Below, one piece after another: positions 8,040 to 16,558 of a DNA stretch of 64,000 nt. The notes under the pieces were generated by a model, which saw nothing but the letters and a program-made list of their open reading frames with translations, was not told the origin of the DNA and did not search any database. The stretch is taken from the NCBI GenBank assembly GCA_016291435.1, contig JAEEXH010000002.1, positions 1 to 64,000 of the forward strand, written 5' to 3'. The stretch's first letter is position 1. Each line of letters opens with the position of its first letter. The position numbers were made by a program, and so were the translations under genes. The DNA is from Oscillospiraceae bacterium (GTDB lineage Bacteria; Bacillota; Clostridia; Oscillospirales; Ruminococcaceae).

Positions 8040-9674
8040 TTACCCCAGCACAATCCGAACACTCGTTCCGTTTGCTTCGAGTGCAGCTGCCGTCAGGCTC
8101 TGCCCCGTGAGCCGCAGTATCACATCTCCGCAGGTATAAGCACCGCCGTCGCCCTCGGGTCTCGGCGCCTTGCCGAAGATCTCCGCCGCCGCACCGATCG
8201 GCATGCCCGCTCTGAGCTGCGCGAGCTTTGCGATCAGCTCTGCCGCGCTCATCTCTGCGATCACGCCGTCACTGACCGGCTCTGCCGCCGTCTGCACCGG
8301 CGCTGCCGCCGCATCGTTCTCCGCGCCGGAGAAGCGGCGTCTGTCGGCATCATTCGGCTTCCCGATCCACATTGCCGTGAATGCCGGAATCTGCACCCTG
8401 CCCGCCTGCACAGGCTTTCCCGTCAGCAGATCGACCCAGCCGTCGCCCTGCACCGGCAGCGGAAGCTCTGAGCCGCCGTCTGCAAGATTCAGCAGGCAAT
8501 AGACCGCATCGTCGCCGTCGCCGCGCCGGAAGACAAGCTGCTGATTGCGGACCTCAACGGTGAAGAAGCTGCCGGTATGCAGCACAGGATGTGCCGCATA
8601 GACTGCGCCGAGGTTATAGAGGAACTGGCAGAGCGCATTGCTCTCAGGGTGCATGTCCGCCCATTTCAGCGCAGGTCTCAGCCCCTGATCGCCGTGCTGC
8701 TTCTCGCCGGTGATGGCAAACTCACTGCCGTAATAGATTGAGGGAATACCCGGCATTGCATAGAGCAGCGCATAGACGAGCGGCAGATGGCGCTGATCGT
8801 GCAGCTGCGACGCAAGCCGCGCTACATCGTGATTATCGGCAAAATTATAGAGCAGCAGATTGCGGTAGATGCCGCCCTGCGAGCCCGACTGCCGGTTGAT
8901 CGCGTAATTGATCTCGAAGTAGTTTTTGTCGTTATGCGACGACCAGATGCCCTTCCAGCATTCGTAATTCGTCGAAGAATCGAGCATTTCGGGATTTGCC
9001 CAGCGGGCGTAGTCGCCGTGGATCAGCTCACCCATGAGCCAGCACTCCGGGTTGCGGCTCTTGATTGTGTGCCGGATGCGGCGGAAGAAATCCATGTCGA
9101 TGCAGTCTGCGGCATCGAAGCGGATGCCGTCGATATGGAACCTGTCCATCCAGCCGATGATCGCATCTTCCAGATAGCGGACAACATCCTCATTGCGGAG
9201 ATTGAGCTTCACGAGCTCCTCGCAGCCGTGCCACGATTCATAGGAGAAGGGGTCGCCGAAGCGGTTGGAGCCGCCGAACCAGAGATTGCAGAACCAGCTG
9301 CAATAGGGGGAAGACTGCCCGTTTTTGAGCACATCCTGAAACGCGAAGAAACCGCGTCCGACATGATTGAATACGCCGTCGATGACAACGCGGATGCCGT
9401 TCTCGTGCAGGGTATTGCAGAGGGCGGCGAAATCGTCGTTCGTGCCGAGTCTGCGGTCAAGCTGCGTGTAGTCATGCGTATCATAGCCGTGCGTGCCGGA
9501 TTCCCAGAGCGGGCTGAAATAGACCGCATTGACATGCAGCTTCTTCAGGTGCGGGATCCAGTCATAGATCTGATTGATGCGGCTGACCGGTTCGCCGCCG
9601 GGATTCTCCCACGGCGCCCCGCAGAGACCGAGCGGATAGATGTGATAAAACAGTGCGTGTTGTTCCCAAGACAT
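8040..9674 (-). CDS. Alpha-amylase family (GH13) glycoside hydrolase
   Basis: The 544-residue frame starts at the ATG with AAAGGAGTTTGTCACA before it; the ORF track extends 19 residues too far. There is no signal peptide, so it probably acts in the cytoplasm on maltodextrins. The TIM-barrel motifs are present: VFNHVG (region I), GIRFDAAD with the nucleophile Asp, GELIH with the acid/base Glu, and FADNHD with the transition-state Asp. A short beta-sandwich follows. The final ~85 residues, after an Ala/Pro-rich linker, form a small extra domain not usual for the family. The gene is downstream of the HD-domain gene and probably co-transcribed from its promoter. Exact specificity (alpha-amylase, neopullulanase or maltogenic) cannot be fixed from motifs alone. 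Confidence 0.88.
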   Translation of the reverse strand: MSWEQHALFYHIYPLGLCGAPWENPGGEPVSRINQIYDWIPHLKKLHVNAVYFSPLWESGTHGYDTHDYTQLDRRLGTNDDFAALCNTLHENGIRVVIDGVFNHVGRGFFAFQDVLKNGQSSPYCSWFCNLWFGGSNRFGDPFSYESWHGCEELVKLNLRNEDVVRYLEDAIIGWMDRFHIDGIRFDAADCIDMDFFRRIRHTIKSRNPECWLMGELIHGDYARWANPEMLDSSTNYECWKGIWSSHNDKNYFEINYAINRQSGSQGGIYRNLLLYNFADNHDVARLASQLHDQRHLPLVYALLYAMPGIPSIYYGSEFAITGEKQHGDQGLRPALKWADMHPESNALCQFLYNLGAVYAAHPVLHTGSFFTVEVRNQQLVFRRGDGDDAVYCLLNLADGGSELPLPVQGDGWVDLLTGKPVQAGRVQIPAFTAMWIGKPNDADRRRFSGAENDAAAAPVQTAAEPVSDGVIAEMSAAELIAKLAQLRAGMPIGAAAEIFGKAPRPEGDGGAYTCGDVILRLTGQSLTAAALEANGTSVRIVLG

Positions 9675-9740
9675 TGTGACAAACTCCTTTGCTGCTGTGA
9701 GATAGATATATATTTTCACGCAGATGCGCAAAAATCAGAA

Positions 9741-10352
9741 TTATTCCGCCGAACCCTCAAGGAAATAGCTCGCCTCCATATCGGCGACATGCAGCGCGAA
9801 CGCCAGCGGATACATTTCGAGCGCCCTGCCGATCGTGTTCGCGTCCTCGGGGCCGGAGAAGCCCATATGCCAGCGGATCGCCATTGCCTCCTCGGTGTGC
9901 AGGTGCATGAAGAACTGGATGAGGAACACCGACTTTTCGCCGTGACCGTAGGGCAGGCGGTCGTTGACTTTGAAATAGGGCACCTTTTCCCAGACGCCGT
10001 CGGCGTTTTTCGCGTTGCGGTAATCGACGGTGTAGAAATTCATCTTGCAGAGGTCGTGCAGCAGCGCACAGATCGCGATGCTCTCGTCGCTGTAATCCAT
10101 GTGATAGACCTCTTTGCAGCGCTCTCTGGCAAGATAGGCTTTCAGATTGTGATAGACATTGAGCGAATGCTCAAGCAGACCGCCCTCATAGGCGCCGTGA
10201 TAGCGGGTGCTGGCGGGGCAGGTGAAGAAATCGCTCTTTTCCGAGAGCAGATAGCTGAGCAGCTTATCCGCGCCCGCACGCTTGATATTTTCATTGTAGA
10301 TGCGGATGAATTCATCCTTCTTGGATTGCAGCGTTTCGGGACTGAGTGCCAT
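9741..10352 (-). CDS. HD-domain phosphohydrolase-like protein
   Basis: 203 residues, start preceded by AAAGGAGGCTCTCT. The metal-binding HD signature is visible as GLLEHSLNVY around residue 58 and ALLHDLCKMN around residue 95, with later histidines (YGHGEKS, IRWHMGF). Such single-domain HD proteins hydrolyse nucleotides or act on phosphoesters, and some resemble the HD module of YhaM-type exonucleases; the substrate is unknown. It is the first gene after a strong promoter and leads into the GH13 gene 66 bp downstream. A link with starch metabolism is not implied by the sequence. Confidence 0.75.
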   Translation of the reverse strand: MALSPETLQSKKDEFIRIYNENIKRAGADKLLSYLLSEKSDFFTCPASTRYHGAYEGGLLEHSLNVYHNLKAYLARERCKEVYHMDYSDESIAICALLHDLCKMNFYTVDYRNAKNADGVWEKVPYFKVNDRLPYGHGEKSVFLIQFFMHLHTEEAMAIRWHMGFSGPEDANTIGRALEMYPLAFALHVADMEASYFLEGSAE

Positions 10353-10417
10353 AGAGAGCCTCCTTTGCAGGTTGTATTCGACAAAATATCCAAAACATTT
10401 CGCTGTGAGACCTCTCT

Positions 10418-10446
10418 ATTATACAACATTCTCAGAAAAAATGCAA
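10418..10446 (-). promoter_or_regulatory. Promoter of the HD/GH13 unit
   Basis: Minus strand TTGCAT (10446-10441), 17-nt spacer, TATAAT (10423-10418). It diverges from the GH42 promoter about 50 bp away. Confidence 0.8.
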
Positions 10447-10495
10447 GCCCCGCAGAAAATTTTTCTGTGATTCATGAGAAAATCCGAAAAAACGC

Positions 10496-10525
10496 TTGAC
10501 GGCACATTCATACATCATGTATAAT
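10496..10525 (+). promoter_or_regulatory. Promoter of the GH42 gene cluster
   Basis: TTGACG (10496-10501), 18-nt spacer and TATAAT (10520-10525), about 60 bp before the GH42 start. No obvious operator palindrome is seen beside it. Confidence 0.75.
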
Positions 10526-10584
10526 AGATGTGTATGCGCAATCATCGTTACACAACATGATTTTATTTACAGGAGGACATCCTC

Positions 10585-12648
10585 ATGCCGAAATACGCTG
10601 CACTTCTCCCGCATATGCTCCACGGCTGCGACTACAATCCCGAGCAGTGGATGTACGACCCCGCCATTCTCCGGCAGGATATCGAACACATGAAGGAAGC
10701 GCATATCAACTGCGTTTCCCTCGGCATCTTCGCCTGGGCGGCACTTGAGCCGAAGGAGGGGGAATATCACCTGGACTGGCTCGCTGAGGTGATCGACAAC
10801 CTCTATCAGAACGGCATTTATACCGTCCTTGCGACACCCTCCGGCGCAAGACCCGCCTGGATGGCAAAGAAATATCCCGAGGTGCTCCGCACCGGCGCAG
10901 ACCGCGTCCGTGCGCTGATGGGCGGGCGGCACAATCACTGCTACACCTCGCCTGTCTACCGCGAAAAGGTGCGCGCAATCAACACGCAGCTCGCCGCGCG
11001 CTTCGCAAAGCATCCGGGCGTGATCCTCTGGCATATCAGCAACGAGATCCAGGGCGAGTGCCACTGCGAGCTCTGTCAGGCGGCATTCCGCGCCTGGCTC
11101 AGGGAAAAATACGGCACGCTCGAAAAGCTGAATCATGAGTGGTGGACGATGTTCTGGTCGCACACCTACTCTGACTGGGACGAGATTGAGTCACCCTCAT
11201 GGCGCGGTGAAACAAATGTTCACGGGCTGAACCTCGACTGGAAGCGCTTTGTCTCGCACCAGACCGCAGAGTTCTTCCGCAATGAGATTGAGCCGCTGAA
11301 GGCAGCCAATCCCGCGATTCCTGTCACGACCAACTTCATGGGCTTCCATGACAGCTTCGATTATTACAAGCTGCTCCCGCTGCTTGATGTGGTATCGTGG
11401 GACAGCTACCCGACCTGGCACAACAGCACCGACGGCAACGAGATGTATAATGCGCTCTGGTCGGATGCCTATTCCGACATCTGCCGCAGCATGCTCGGCA
11501 AGCCCTTCCTGCTGATGGAGAACACCCCCTCGCAGACAAACTGGCATGAGGTCTGCCGCCCGAAGCACCCCGGCATCCTCCGCCTGACCTCGATCACGAA
11601 GCTCGCACACGGTGCCGACAGCATCCAGTATTTCCAGTGGCGGCAGTCACGCGGATGCAGCGAGAAGTTCCACGGCGCCGTCATGACGCACGCCAACCGC
11701 ACCGATACACGGGTCTTCCGCGAGGTGAGCTCCGTCGGCACGATGCTTGAAAAGCTCGATCGGCTCTGCGGCGCGAAGACGAAAGCGAAGGCCGCGATCC
11801 TCTTTGATACCGAAAACGGCTGGGCGATCCGCGATGCAAAGGGTCCCCGCAATCAGGATATGGGCTATCAGGAGCTCTTCTTCCGCTTCTATGAGCCGCT
11901 CTGGAAGGCGGGCATCCCCGTCGATATCGTCAATGCGGACATGGATTTCTCCGGCTATCATCTGCTCTGCGTCCCGATGCTCTATCTGCTGCGCGGCGAC
12001 ACCGCAAAGCGCATCGCAGACTTCACGAAGCAGGGCGGCACCGTCATCCTGACGATGCACACAGGCCTTGTCAACGAAAACGACCTCTGCTATATGGGCG
12101 ATACCCCCGCAGAGGGACTTGCCGAGGTCGCGGGCGTGCGCCTGCTGGAGATGGATCCGCTGTATGACAATCAGCACGAGACCATGCGCATCACGCGGAC
12201 ACCCTTCCCGATGGCGGAAAGCTACCGCTGCGGCAAGCTCTGCGAGCGCATTTCCGCAGAGGGCGCAGAGGTGCTCGCGGTCTATGAGACCGATTCGCCT
12301 GTGCTGCCGGACAATATGCCCTGCCTCACGAAAAATGAGTTCGGGCGCGGCACCGCATATTATGTCGCGGCATTCGCGGAGCACCGTTTCTTCTCCGACC
12401 TTCTGCTCTCGCTGGCAGAGCGCCTCGGCATCGCGCCTGTGCTCGACACCACGCTCCCCGAGGGCGTCACGGCTTCCGCACGCATGGCAGAGGGCGGCGA
12501 AATGTTCTGGTTCCTCATGAACTGGACCGCCGAACAGAAATCGGTGAATCTGCCCTTCCCGCTCAGAGATTTTGAATCCGGCAGAAGCTATCAGAACGTC
12601 ATTCCGCTCGCGCCTTACGGGGCAAAGATCCTTGTGAAGGCGGAATAA
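10585..12648 (+). CDS. Beta-galactosidase, GH42 family
   Basis: 687 residues, start preceded by AGGAGGACATCCTC. The N-terminal GCDYNPEQW motif, the acid/base Glu in HISNEIQGEC (near residue 155) and the nucleophile Glu in LLMENTPSQTNW (near residue 312) are typical of GH42. The length matches the usual 650-700, with TIM barrel, trimerisation domain (DTENGWAI..) and C-terminal beta domain. No signal peptide, so cytoplasmic. It would release terminal beta-galactose from imported oligosaccharides, such as galactosylated xyloglucan fragments produced by the GH74 enzyme encoded downstream. It heads a plus-strand run of glycosidase and housekeeping genes. Confidence 0.93.
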   Translation: MPKYAALLPHMLHGCDYNPEQWMYDPAILRQDIEHMKEAHINCVSLGIFAWAALEPKEGEYHLDWLAEVIDNLYQNGIYTVLATPSGARPAWMAKKYPEVLRTGADRVRALMGGRHNHCYTSPVYREKVRAINTQLAARFAKHPGVILWHISNEIQGECHCELCQAAFRAWLREKYGTLEKLNHEWWTMFWSHTYSDWDEIESPSWRGETNVHGLNLDWKRFVSHQTAEFFRNEIEPLKAANPAIPVTTNFMGFHDSFDYYKLLPLLDVVSWDSYPTWHNSTDGNEMYNALWSDAYSDICRSMLGKPFLLMENTPSQTNWHEVCRPKHPGILRLTSITKLAHGADSIQYFQWRQSRGCSEKFHGAVMTHANRTDTRVFREVSSVGTMLEKLDRLCGAKTKAKAAILFDTENGWAIRDAKGPRNQDMGYQELFFRFYEPLWKAGIPVDIVNADMDFSGYHLLCVPMLYLLRGDTAKRIADFTKQGGTVILTMHTGLVNENDLCYMGDTPAEGLAEVAGVRLLEMDPLYDNQHETMRITRTPFPMAESYRCGKLCERISAEGAEVLAVYETDSPVLPDNMPCLTKNEFGRGTAYYVAAFAEHRFFSDLLLSLAERLGIAPVLDTTLPEGVTASARMAEGGEMFWFLMNWTAEQKSVNLPFPLRDFESGRSYQNVIPLAPYGAKILVKAE

Positions 12649-12683
12649 ACACACGTCACATCTGATGAAAGGAGTTTTTTCTC

Positions 12684-13085
12684 ATGGGATTCTTTGATAT
12701 TCATTTCGCAAAGCCGCAGAATATTCTGGTTGTCGTGGAGAACAACCGGCTGCTTTACTATGTCGCGACTGCAAAATCATTCATCGCAAAGCCAGGCGAG
12801 CTGGATCCGCATTTCAGGGATTTCATCTCGCAGCTTGCAAAGGGCAGCCTCGGCACAAAGCTCGACGTGATGCAGTATCAGTATTACATCGGCGAATACA
12901 ACAAGAAAAACCGCTCGCTGGATTTCCACTACATCATCCAGCTGATGCAGAAGGACGGAAATATCCTTGTCGGCGTGAATGATCTTGCAAAGACGTTCAG
13001 AGAGGCGGGCAGAACGGAATCCTACCTCAGCATCACCGGCGTCGATCTCAGCAACATCAAAAAGCTCAGCTACCGCTGGGCGTAA
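12684..13085 (+). CDS. Unknown 133-residue protein
   Basis: Starts at an ATG with AAAGGAGTTTTTTCTC before it, 35 bp after the GH42 stop. Predicted soluble, with no signal peptide or membrane segment. It contains a hydrophobic beta-rich start (NILVVVENNRLLYYVATAKSF) and a basic C-terminus. No family recognised. Its 3' end is 3 bp from the next gene, so it is probably co-transcribed with the lipoproteins that follow. The codon usage and strong ribosome-binding site argue that it is a real gene. Confidence 0.7.
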   Translation: MGFFDIHFAKPQNILVVVENNRLLYYVATAKSFIAKPGELDPHFRDFISQLAKGSLGTKLDVMQYQYYIGEYNKKNRSLDFHYIIQLMQKDGNILVGVNDLAKTFREAGRTESYLSITGVDLSNIKKLSYRWA

Positions 13086-13088
13086 GCC

Positions 13089-13751
13089 GTGAAACGACTG
13101 TTTGCCGCGGCCGCAGCAGCGCTGCTCCTGCTCACAGGCTGCACAGAAAGCAGCTCTGATCCCGGCATCTGCTTCACGGAGGAGATGCCCGCGCAGCTGA
13201 CGCGCAGCGACCTTGAACGCATGCAGGTGCAGTACACCGAGGAAGACGGCATTGTCACGGAGATCAAGGGGGCATTTGTCAGCTACCCCGTCGAAACCGG
13301 CGAGGATGCGTTCCGTGCGCTCGCATCGGTCTCCGAGCTGTTCGGCATCAACGATTTCGGCAGCGAAATGCGGCTTGTATACAGCACAGACAGCACTTCC
13401 GCGTGCAATTACTTTTTTGCGCAGTATGTCGGCGATGTGCCCGTTGCAGGCATCCGCACAGTGCTCTATGCCGACCCGGGGAGCCATGCGGTCCGGCGTG
13501 TGCACAACAGCTATCTGCCCGACCTGCAAATCGGCACCGTGCCGAACATCACCGCAAAGGACGCCCGCAAAAAGGCAGAGGAAATCTGCAAAGCGGACGC
13601 CGAGGGCGAGCCGGAGCTTCTCATCATCATATGGCGAAGCACGCCGACGCTCGTGTGGTATGTCGAAACAGACGGCGCAGCGCCCTCTGCCGTCTATCTG
13701 GACGCGCAGAGCGGCGAGGTCGTCGAAGCGATCTATCCCGCCGATGATTAA
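13089..13751 (+). CDS. Lipoprotein with PepSY/FTP-like C-terminal region
   Basis: Begins with GTG, three bases after the previous stop. The N-terminus MKRLFAAAAAALLLLTGC is a type II signal peptide with lipobox LTGC, so the mature protein should be anchored outside the membrane. The C-terminal part (ITAKDARKKAEEICK.. VWYVET.. AVYLDAQSGEVVEA) resembles PepSY or fungalysin/thermolysin propeptide folds, where a residue pattern ending in DAxSGEV is common. 220 residues. No protease is encoded beside it. The exact role is unknown. Confidence 0.65.
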   Translation: MKRLFAAAAAALLLLTGCTESSSDPGICFTEEMPAQLTRSDLERMQVQYTEEDGIVTEIKGAFVSYPVETGEDAFRALASVSELFGINDFGSEMRLVYSTDSTSACNYFFAQYVGDVPVAGIRTVLYADPGSHAVRRVHNSYLPDLQIGTVPNITAKDARKKAEEICKADAEGEPELLIIIWRSTPTLVWYVETDGAAPSAVYLDAQSGEVVEAIYPADD

Positions 13752-13788
13752 GGCGGCGCATAACCGGCATCTGACGAAAGGACATCCT

Positions 13789-14193
13789 ATGAAACGACTG
13801 CTTGCTCTGATCGCGGCATCCGCGATCCTGCTGACCGGCTGCGGGGACGAATCCTCTGCATCCGGCACAAAAACTGTCATCCCTTCTGTCGCCTCGATGC
13901 AGTCCGCGATGGAGCAGCTCGGCTACAAAACCGCTGTCATCGGCGACATGGAAAAGGACGGCTACACGCTCTTTTCCGCCTCAAACGGAAAAGAGATCGA
14001 GAAATTCGACGGCGTGACGGTCATGCAGACGGTCAGACCGGAGGATCTCGAAGCGAAAAAGCCGAAGACAGAATCCGTTGAATCGGAACACACGGTCTTC
14101 TGGGTCAAAACCAATGACCCGGAGCTCGGCAATGTGTTCGTCACCGGCACCGAGGACGCCATCCGCAAGGCTGGCATCATCCTCGGCGACTGA
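13789..14193 (+). CDS. Small lipoprotein of unknown function
   Basis: 134 residues from an ATG with GAAAGGACATCCT upstream; the ORF track wrongly extends the frame into the preceding gene. The signal peptide MKRLLALIAASAILLTGC is very like that of the preceding gene. The mature part is charged, begins with a Ser-rich linker, and contains a short globular region (MEQLGYKTAVIGDMEKDGYTLFSASNGKEI). No family recognised. The two neighbouring lipoproteins share only the leader clearly. Confidence 0.65.
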   Translation: MKRLLALIAASAILLTGCGDESSASGTKTVIPSVASMQSAMEQLGYKTAVIGDMEKDGYTLFSASNGKEIEKFDGVTVMQTVRPEDLEAKKPKTESVESEHTVFWVKTNDPELGNVFVTGTEDAIRKAGIILGD

Positions 14194-14220
14194 CTGTTCA
14201 TTTTTTGTGGGGGAAACCGT

Positions 14221-16407
14221 ATGATCACCTATCTTGCATCCGTGCGGCAGTTTCAGATCGACACGCCGCACAGCACCTATGCCCTCGCCGTTGTCGATGA
14301 GGGATACCTCTGCCATGTCTACTGGGGCAAGCGTCTCGCGCCGCAGGACATGACCGCGCTGCTCCGGCTCTCGGAGGGACCCTTTGTCCCCTCGAAAAAT
14401 AACCGCGAGCGCGCATCCTTCATGGACTGTGCCCCGTTTGAGTATCCGGTTTCGGGCACAGGCGACTACCGTGAGGCAGCATTCGGCGTCGAGACACCCG
14501 ACGGCGCACGCATCTGCGATCTGCGCTATGTCTCGCACCGCATCTACAACGGAAAATACAAATCCGCCGTGCTCCCGCACACCTGGGGCAACGGCTGCGA
14601 AACGCTTGAGATCACGACCGAAGACAAGCTGCTCGGGCTCACTGTGATCCTGCGCTATACCGTCTTTGAGGGGCTCGACGCCATCATCCGCAGCGCATAC
14701 CTTGAGAACAACGGCAGCCGCGATATTACCGTCACGCGGGCGCTCTCGGCATCCGTCGATATGGATGACAGCCGCTTTGAGATGCTCTCGCTCTACGGCT
14801 CCTGGGCACGCGAGCGGCAGGCGGAACGGCTCCCGCTCAGACACGGCAAGCAGCGGCTCGATTCCTTAAGAGGGGAGTCCTCGCATCAGTACAGCCCGTT
14901 TTTCGCGCTCGTGCGCCCCGAAACGACCGAGGAATCCGGCGAAGCCTACGGCTTCTCGCTCATCTATTCCGGCAATTTTCTGGCGCAGGCGGAGCTGACG
15001 CAGTTCTGCCAGACGCGGGCGCAGATCGGCATTCAGCCGGAGGATTTCGCCTGGCTGCTGCAAACAGAGGGCTGCTCCTTCGATGTGCCCGAAGCGGTGC
15101 TGGTATACAGCGAGGACGGCATCGGCGGCATGTCGCGCACCTATCACAGGCTCTATTCCGAGCACCTGATCCGCTCGAAGTGGCAGTATCAGGAGCGCCC
15201 GGTGCTCATCAACAACTGGGAAGCGACCTATTTTGATTTCAATCTCGACAAGCTGAAAACGATCGCGGACGAAGCGGCAAAGCTCGGCATCGAGCTCTTT
15301 GTGCTGGACGACGGCTGGTTCGGCAGACGCGACAGCGACAACTGCTCGCTCGGCGACTGGACCCCCGACGAGCGCAAGCTGCCGGGCGGCCTTAAGCCCC
15401 TCACCGACCACATCACCGGCAAGGGCATGAAATTCGGGCTCTGGTTCGAGCCGGAGATGATCTCGCCGGACAGCGATCTTTTCCGCGCACACCCCGATTA
15501 CGCCATCGGCATCGAGGGAAGACCGCGCACGGAATCCCGCGCACAGTATGTGCTCAACATGGCACGGAGCGATGTGCGCCGGGCTGTCTGGGCACAGATG
15601 AAGAAAATCCTCGATTCTGCGCCGATCTCCTATATCAAGTGGGACATGAACCGTCAGCTCACGGAGGTTCCCTCCCGCACGCTCTGGCACAGCTATGTCC
15701 TCGGCGTCTATGCGCTGATGGAACAGCTTGTGACGGAATACCCCGATATTCTCATCGAAAACTGCTCCGGCGGCGGCGCCAGATTTGACCCCGGCATGCT
15801 TTATTATTCCCCGCAGATCTGGGGCTCTGACGACACCGACGCGAAGGAGCGCCTGCGCATCCAGTACGGTGCCTCGCTCTTCATGCCGCCCTCTGCAATC
15901 GGCTCGCATGTGAGCGTCTGCCCGAATCACGCCACGGGGCGGAATACGCCCTTTGACACCCGCGCCAATGTCGCGATGTTCGGCACCTTCGGCTATGAGC
16001 TCAATGTCGCGCAGCTTTCCGATGAAGAAAAAGCACAGATCCCCGCGCAGATCGCCCGCTGGCACAGCATCAGCCGTCTGGTGCGGGAGGGTGCGCTTTA
16101 CCGTCTCGGCGACCCGTTCCGGCCGTCGGGCTATGCGGCACAGATGCAGGCGGATTACGACGGCTGGATGTTCGTCTCGCAGGACAGCATGCAGGCGGTC
16201 TTCACCTATGTGCAGATCACGGCAGAAGCAAATATGAAGTCGCGGCGCATCACGCTGCGCGGCCTTAAGCCGGAGCGGGTGTATCACTTCTCGCTCGGCG
16301 GGGAAGAATATGCCAGAACCGGCGCCTATCTCATGCAGTGCGGCATCCTGATCCCGAATCTCTGGGGTGATATGAAGTCCGTGCAGATTATGTTCAATGC
16401 GGAGTAA
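14221..16407 (+). CDS. Alpha-galactosidase, GH36 family
   Basis: 728 residues, the usual length for bacterial GH36 tetramers, with TGGGGGAAACCGT before the ATG. It has an N-terminal beta-supersandwich, then a TIM barrel carrying ELFVLDDGWFGRRD, the nucleophile Asp in YIKWDMNR, the ENCSGGGARFD loop and the acid/base Asp in WGSDDTDA. No signal peptide; cytoplasmic hydrolysis of alpha-1,6-galactosides such as raffinose-type sugars or galactomannan fragments. Encoded between the lipoproteins and the xyloglucanase, separated from the latter by a MITE-like repeat. Confidence 0.95.
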   Translation: MITYLASVRQFQIDTPHSTYALAVVDEGYLCHVYWGKRLAPQDMTALLRLSEGPFVPSKNNRERASFMDCAPFEYPVSGTGDYREAAFGVETPDGARICDLRYVSHRIYNGKYKSAVLPHTWGNGCETLEITTEDKLLGLTVILRYTVFEGLDAIIRSAYLENNGSRDITVTRALSASVDMDDSRFEMLSLYGSWARERQAERLPLRHGKQRLDSLRGESSHQYSPFFALVRPETTEESGEAYGFSLIYSGNFLAQAELTQFCQTRAQIGIQPEDFAWLLQTEGCSFDVPEAVLVYSEDGIGGMSRTYHRLYSEHLIRSKWQYQERPVLINNWEATYFDFNLDKLKTIADEAAKLGIELFVLDDGWFGRRDSDNCSLGDWTPDERKLPGGLKPLTDHITGKGMKFGLWFEPEMISPDSDLFRAHPDYAIGIEGRPRTESRAQYVLNMARSDVRRAVWAQMKKILDSAPISYIKWDMNRQLTEVPSRTLWHSYVLGVYALMEQLVTEYPDILIENCSGGGARFDPGMLYYSPQIWGSDDTDAKERLRIQYGASLFMPPSAIGSHVSVCPNHATGRNTPFDTRANVAMFGTFGYELNVAQLSDEEKAQIPAQIARWHSISRLVREGALYRLGDPFRPSGYAAQMQADYDGWMFVSQDSMQAVFTYVQITAEANMKSRRITLRGLKPERVYHFSLGGEEYARTGAYLMQCGILIPNLWGDMKSVQIMFNAE

Positions 16408-16534
16408 ACCCCTCAGTCGCTGACGCGACAGCTCCCCTTTCAGGGGCGCAATGACTGATTCCGCAGATACGACAGAAGTGTATGCTCCTGCCTCCCCTGA
16501 AAGGGGAGGGGAACCGCGCAGCGGTGGAGGGGTT
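16407..16534. repeat. MITE-like imperfect inverted repeat
   Basis: A 128-bp element with ~40-bp arms: left begins AACCCCTCAGTCGCTG and ends CCCCTTTCAGGGG; right begins CCCCTGAAAGGGGAGGGG and ends GGAGGGGTT. The arms pair over most of their length. It begins right at the alpha-galactosidase stop and ends 25 bp before the xyloglucanase start. Such ACCCCTC-ended palindromic repeats recur in Clostridia genomes; that is from memory, not a search. It encodes no credible protein. Confidence 0.7.
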
Positions 16535-16558
16535 CACTTTTCCAGAAAGAGGTACCAT

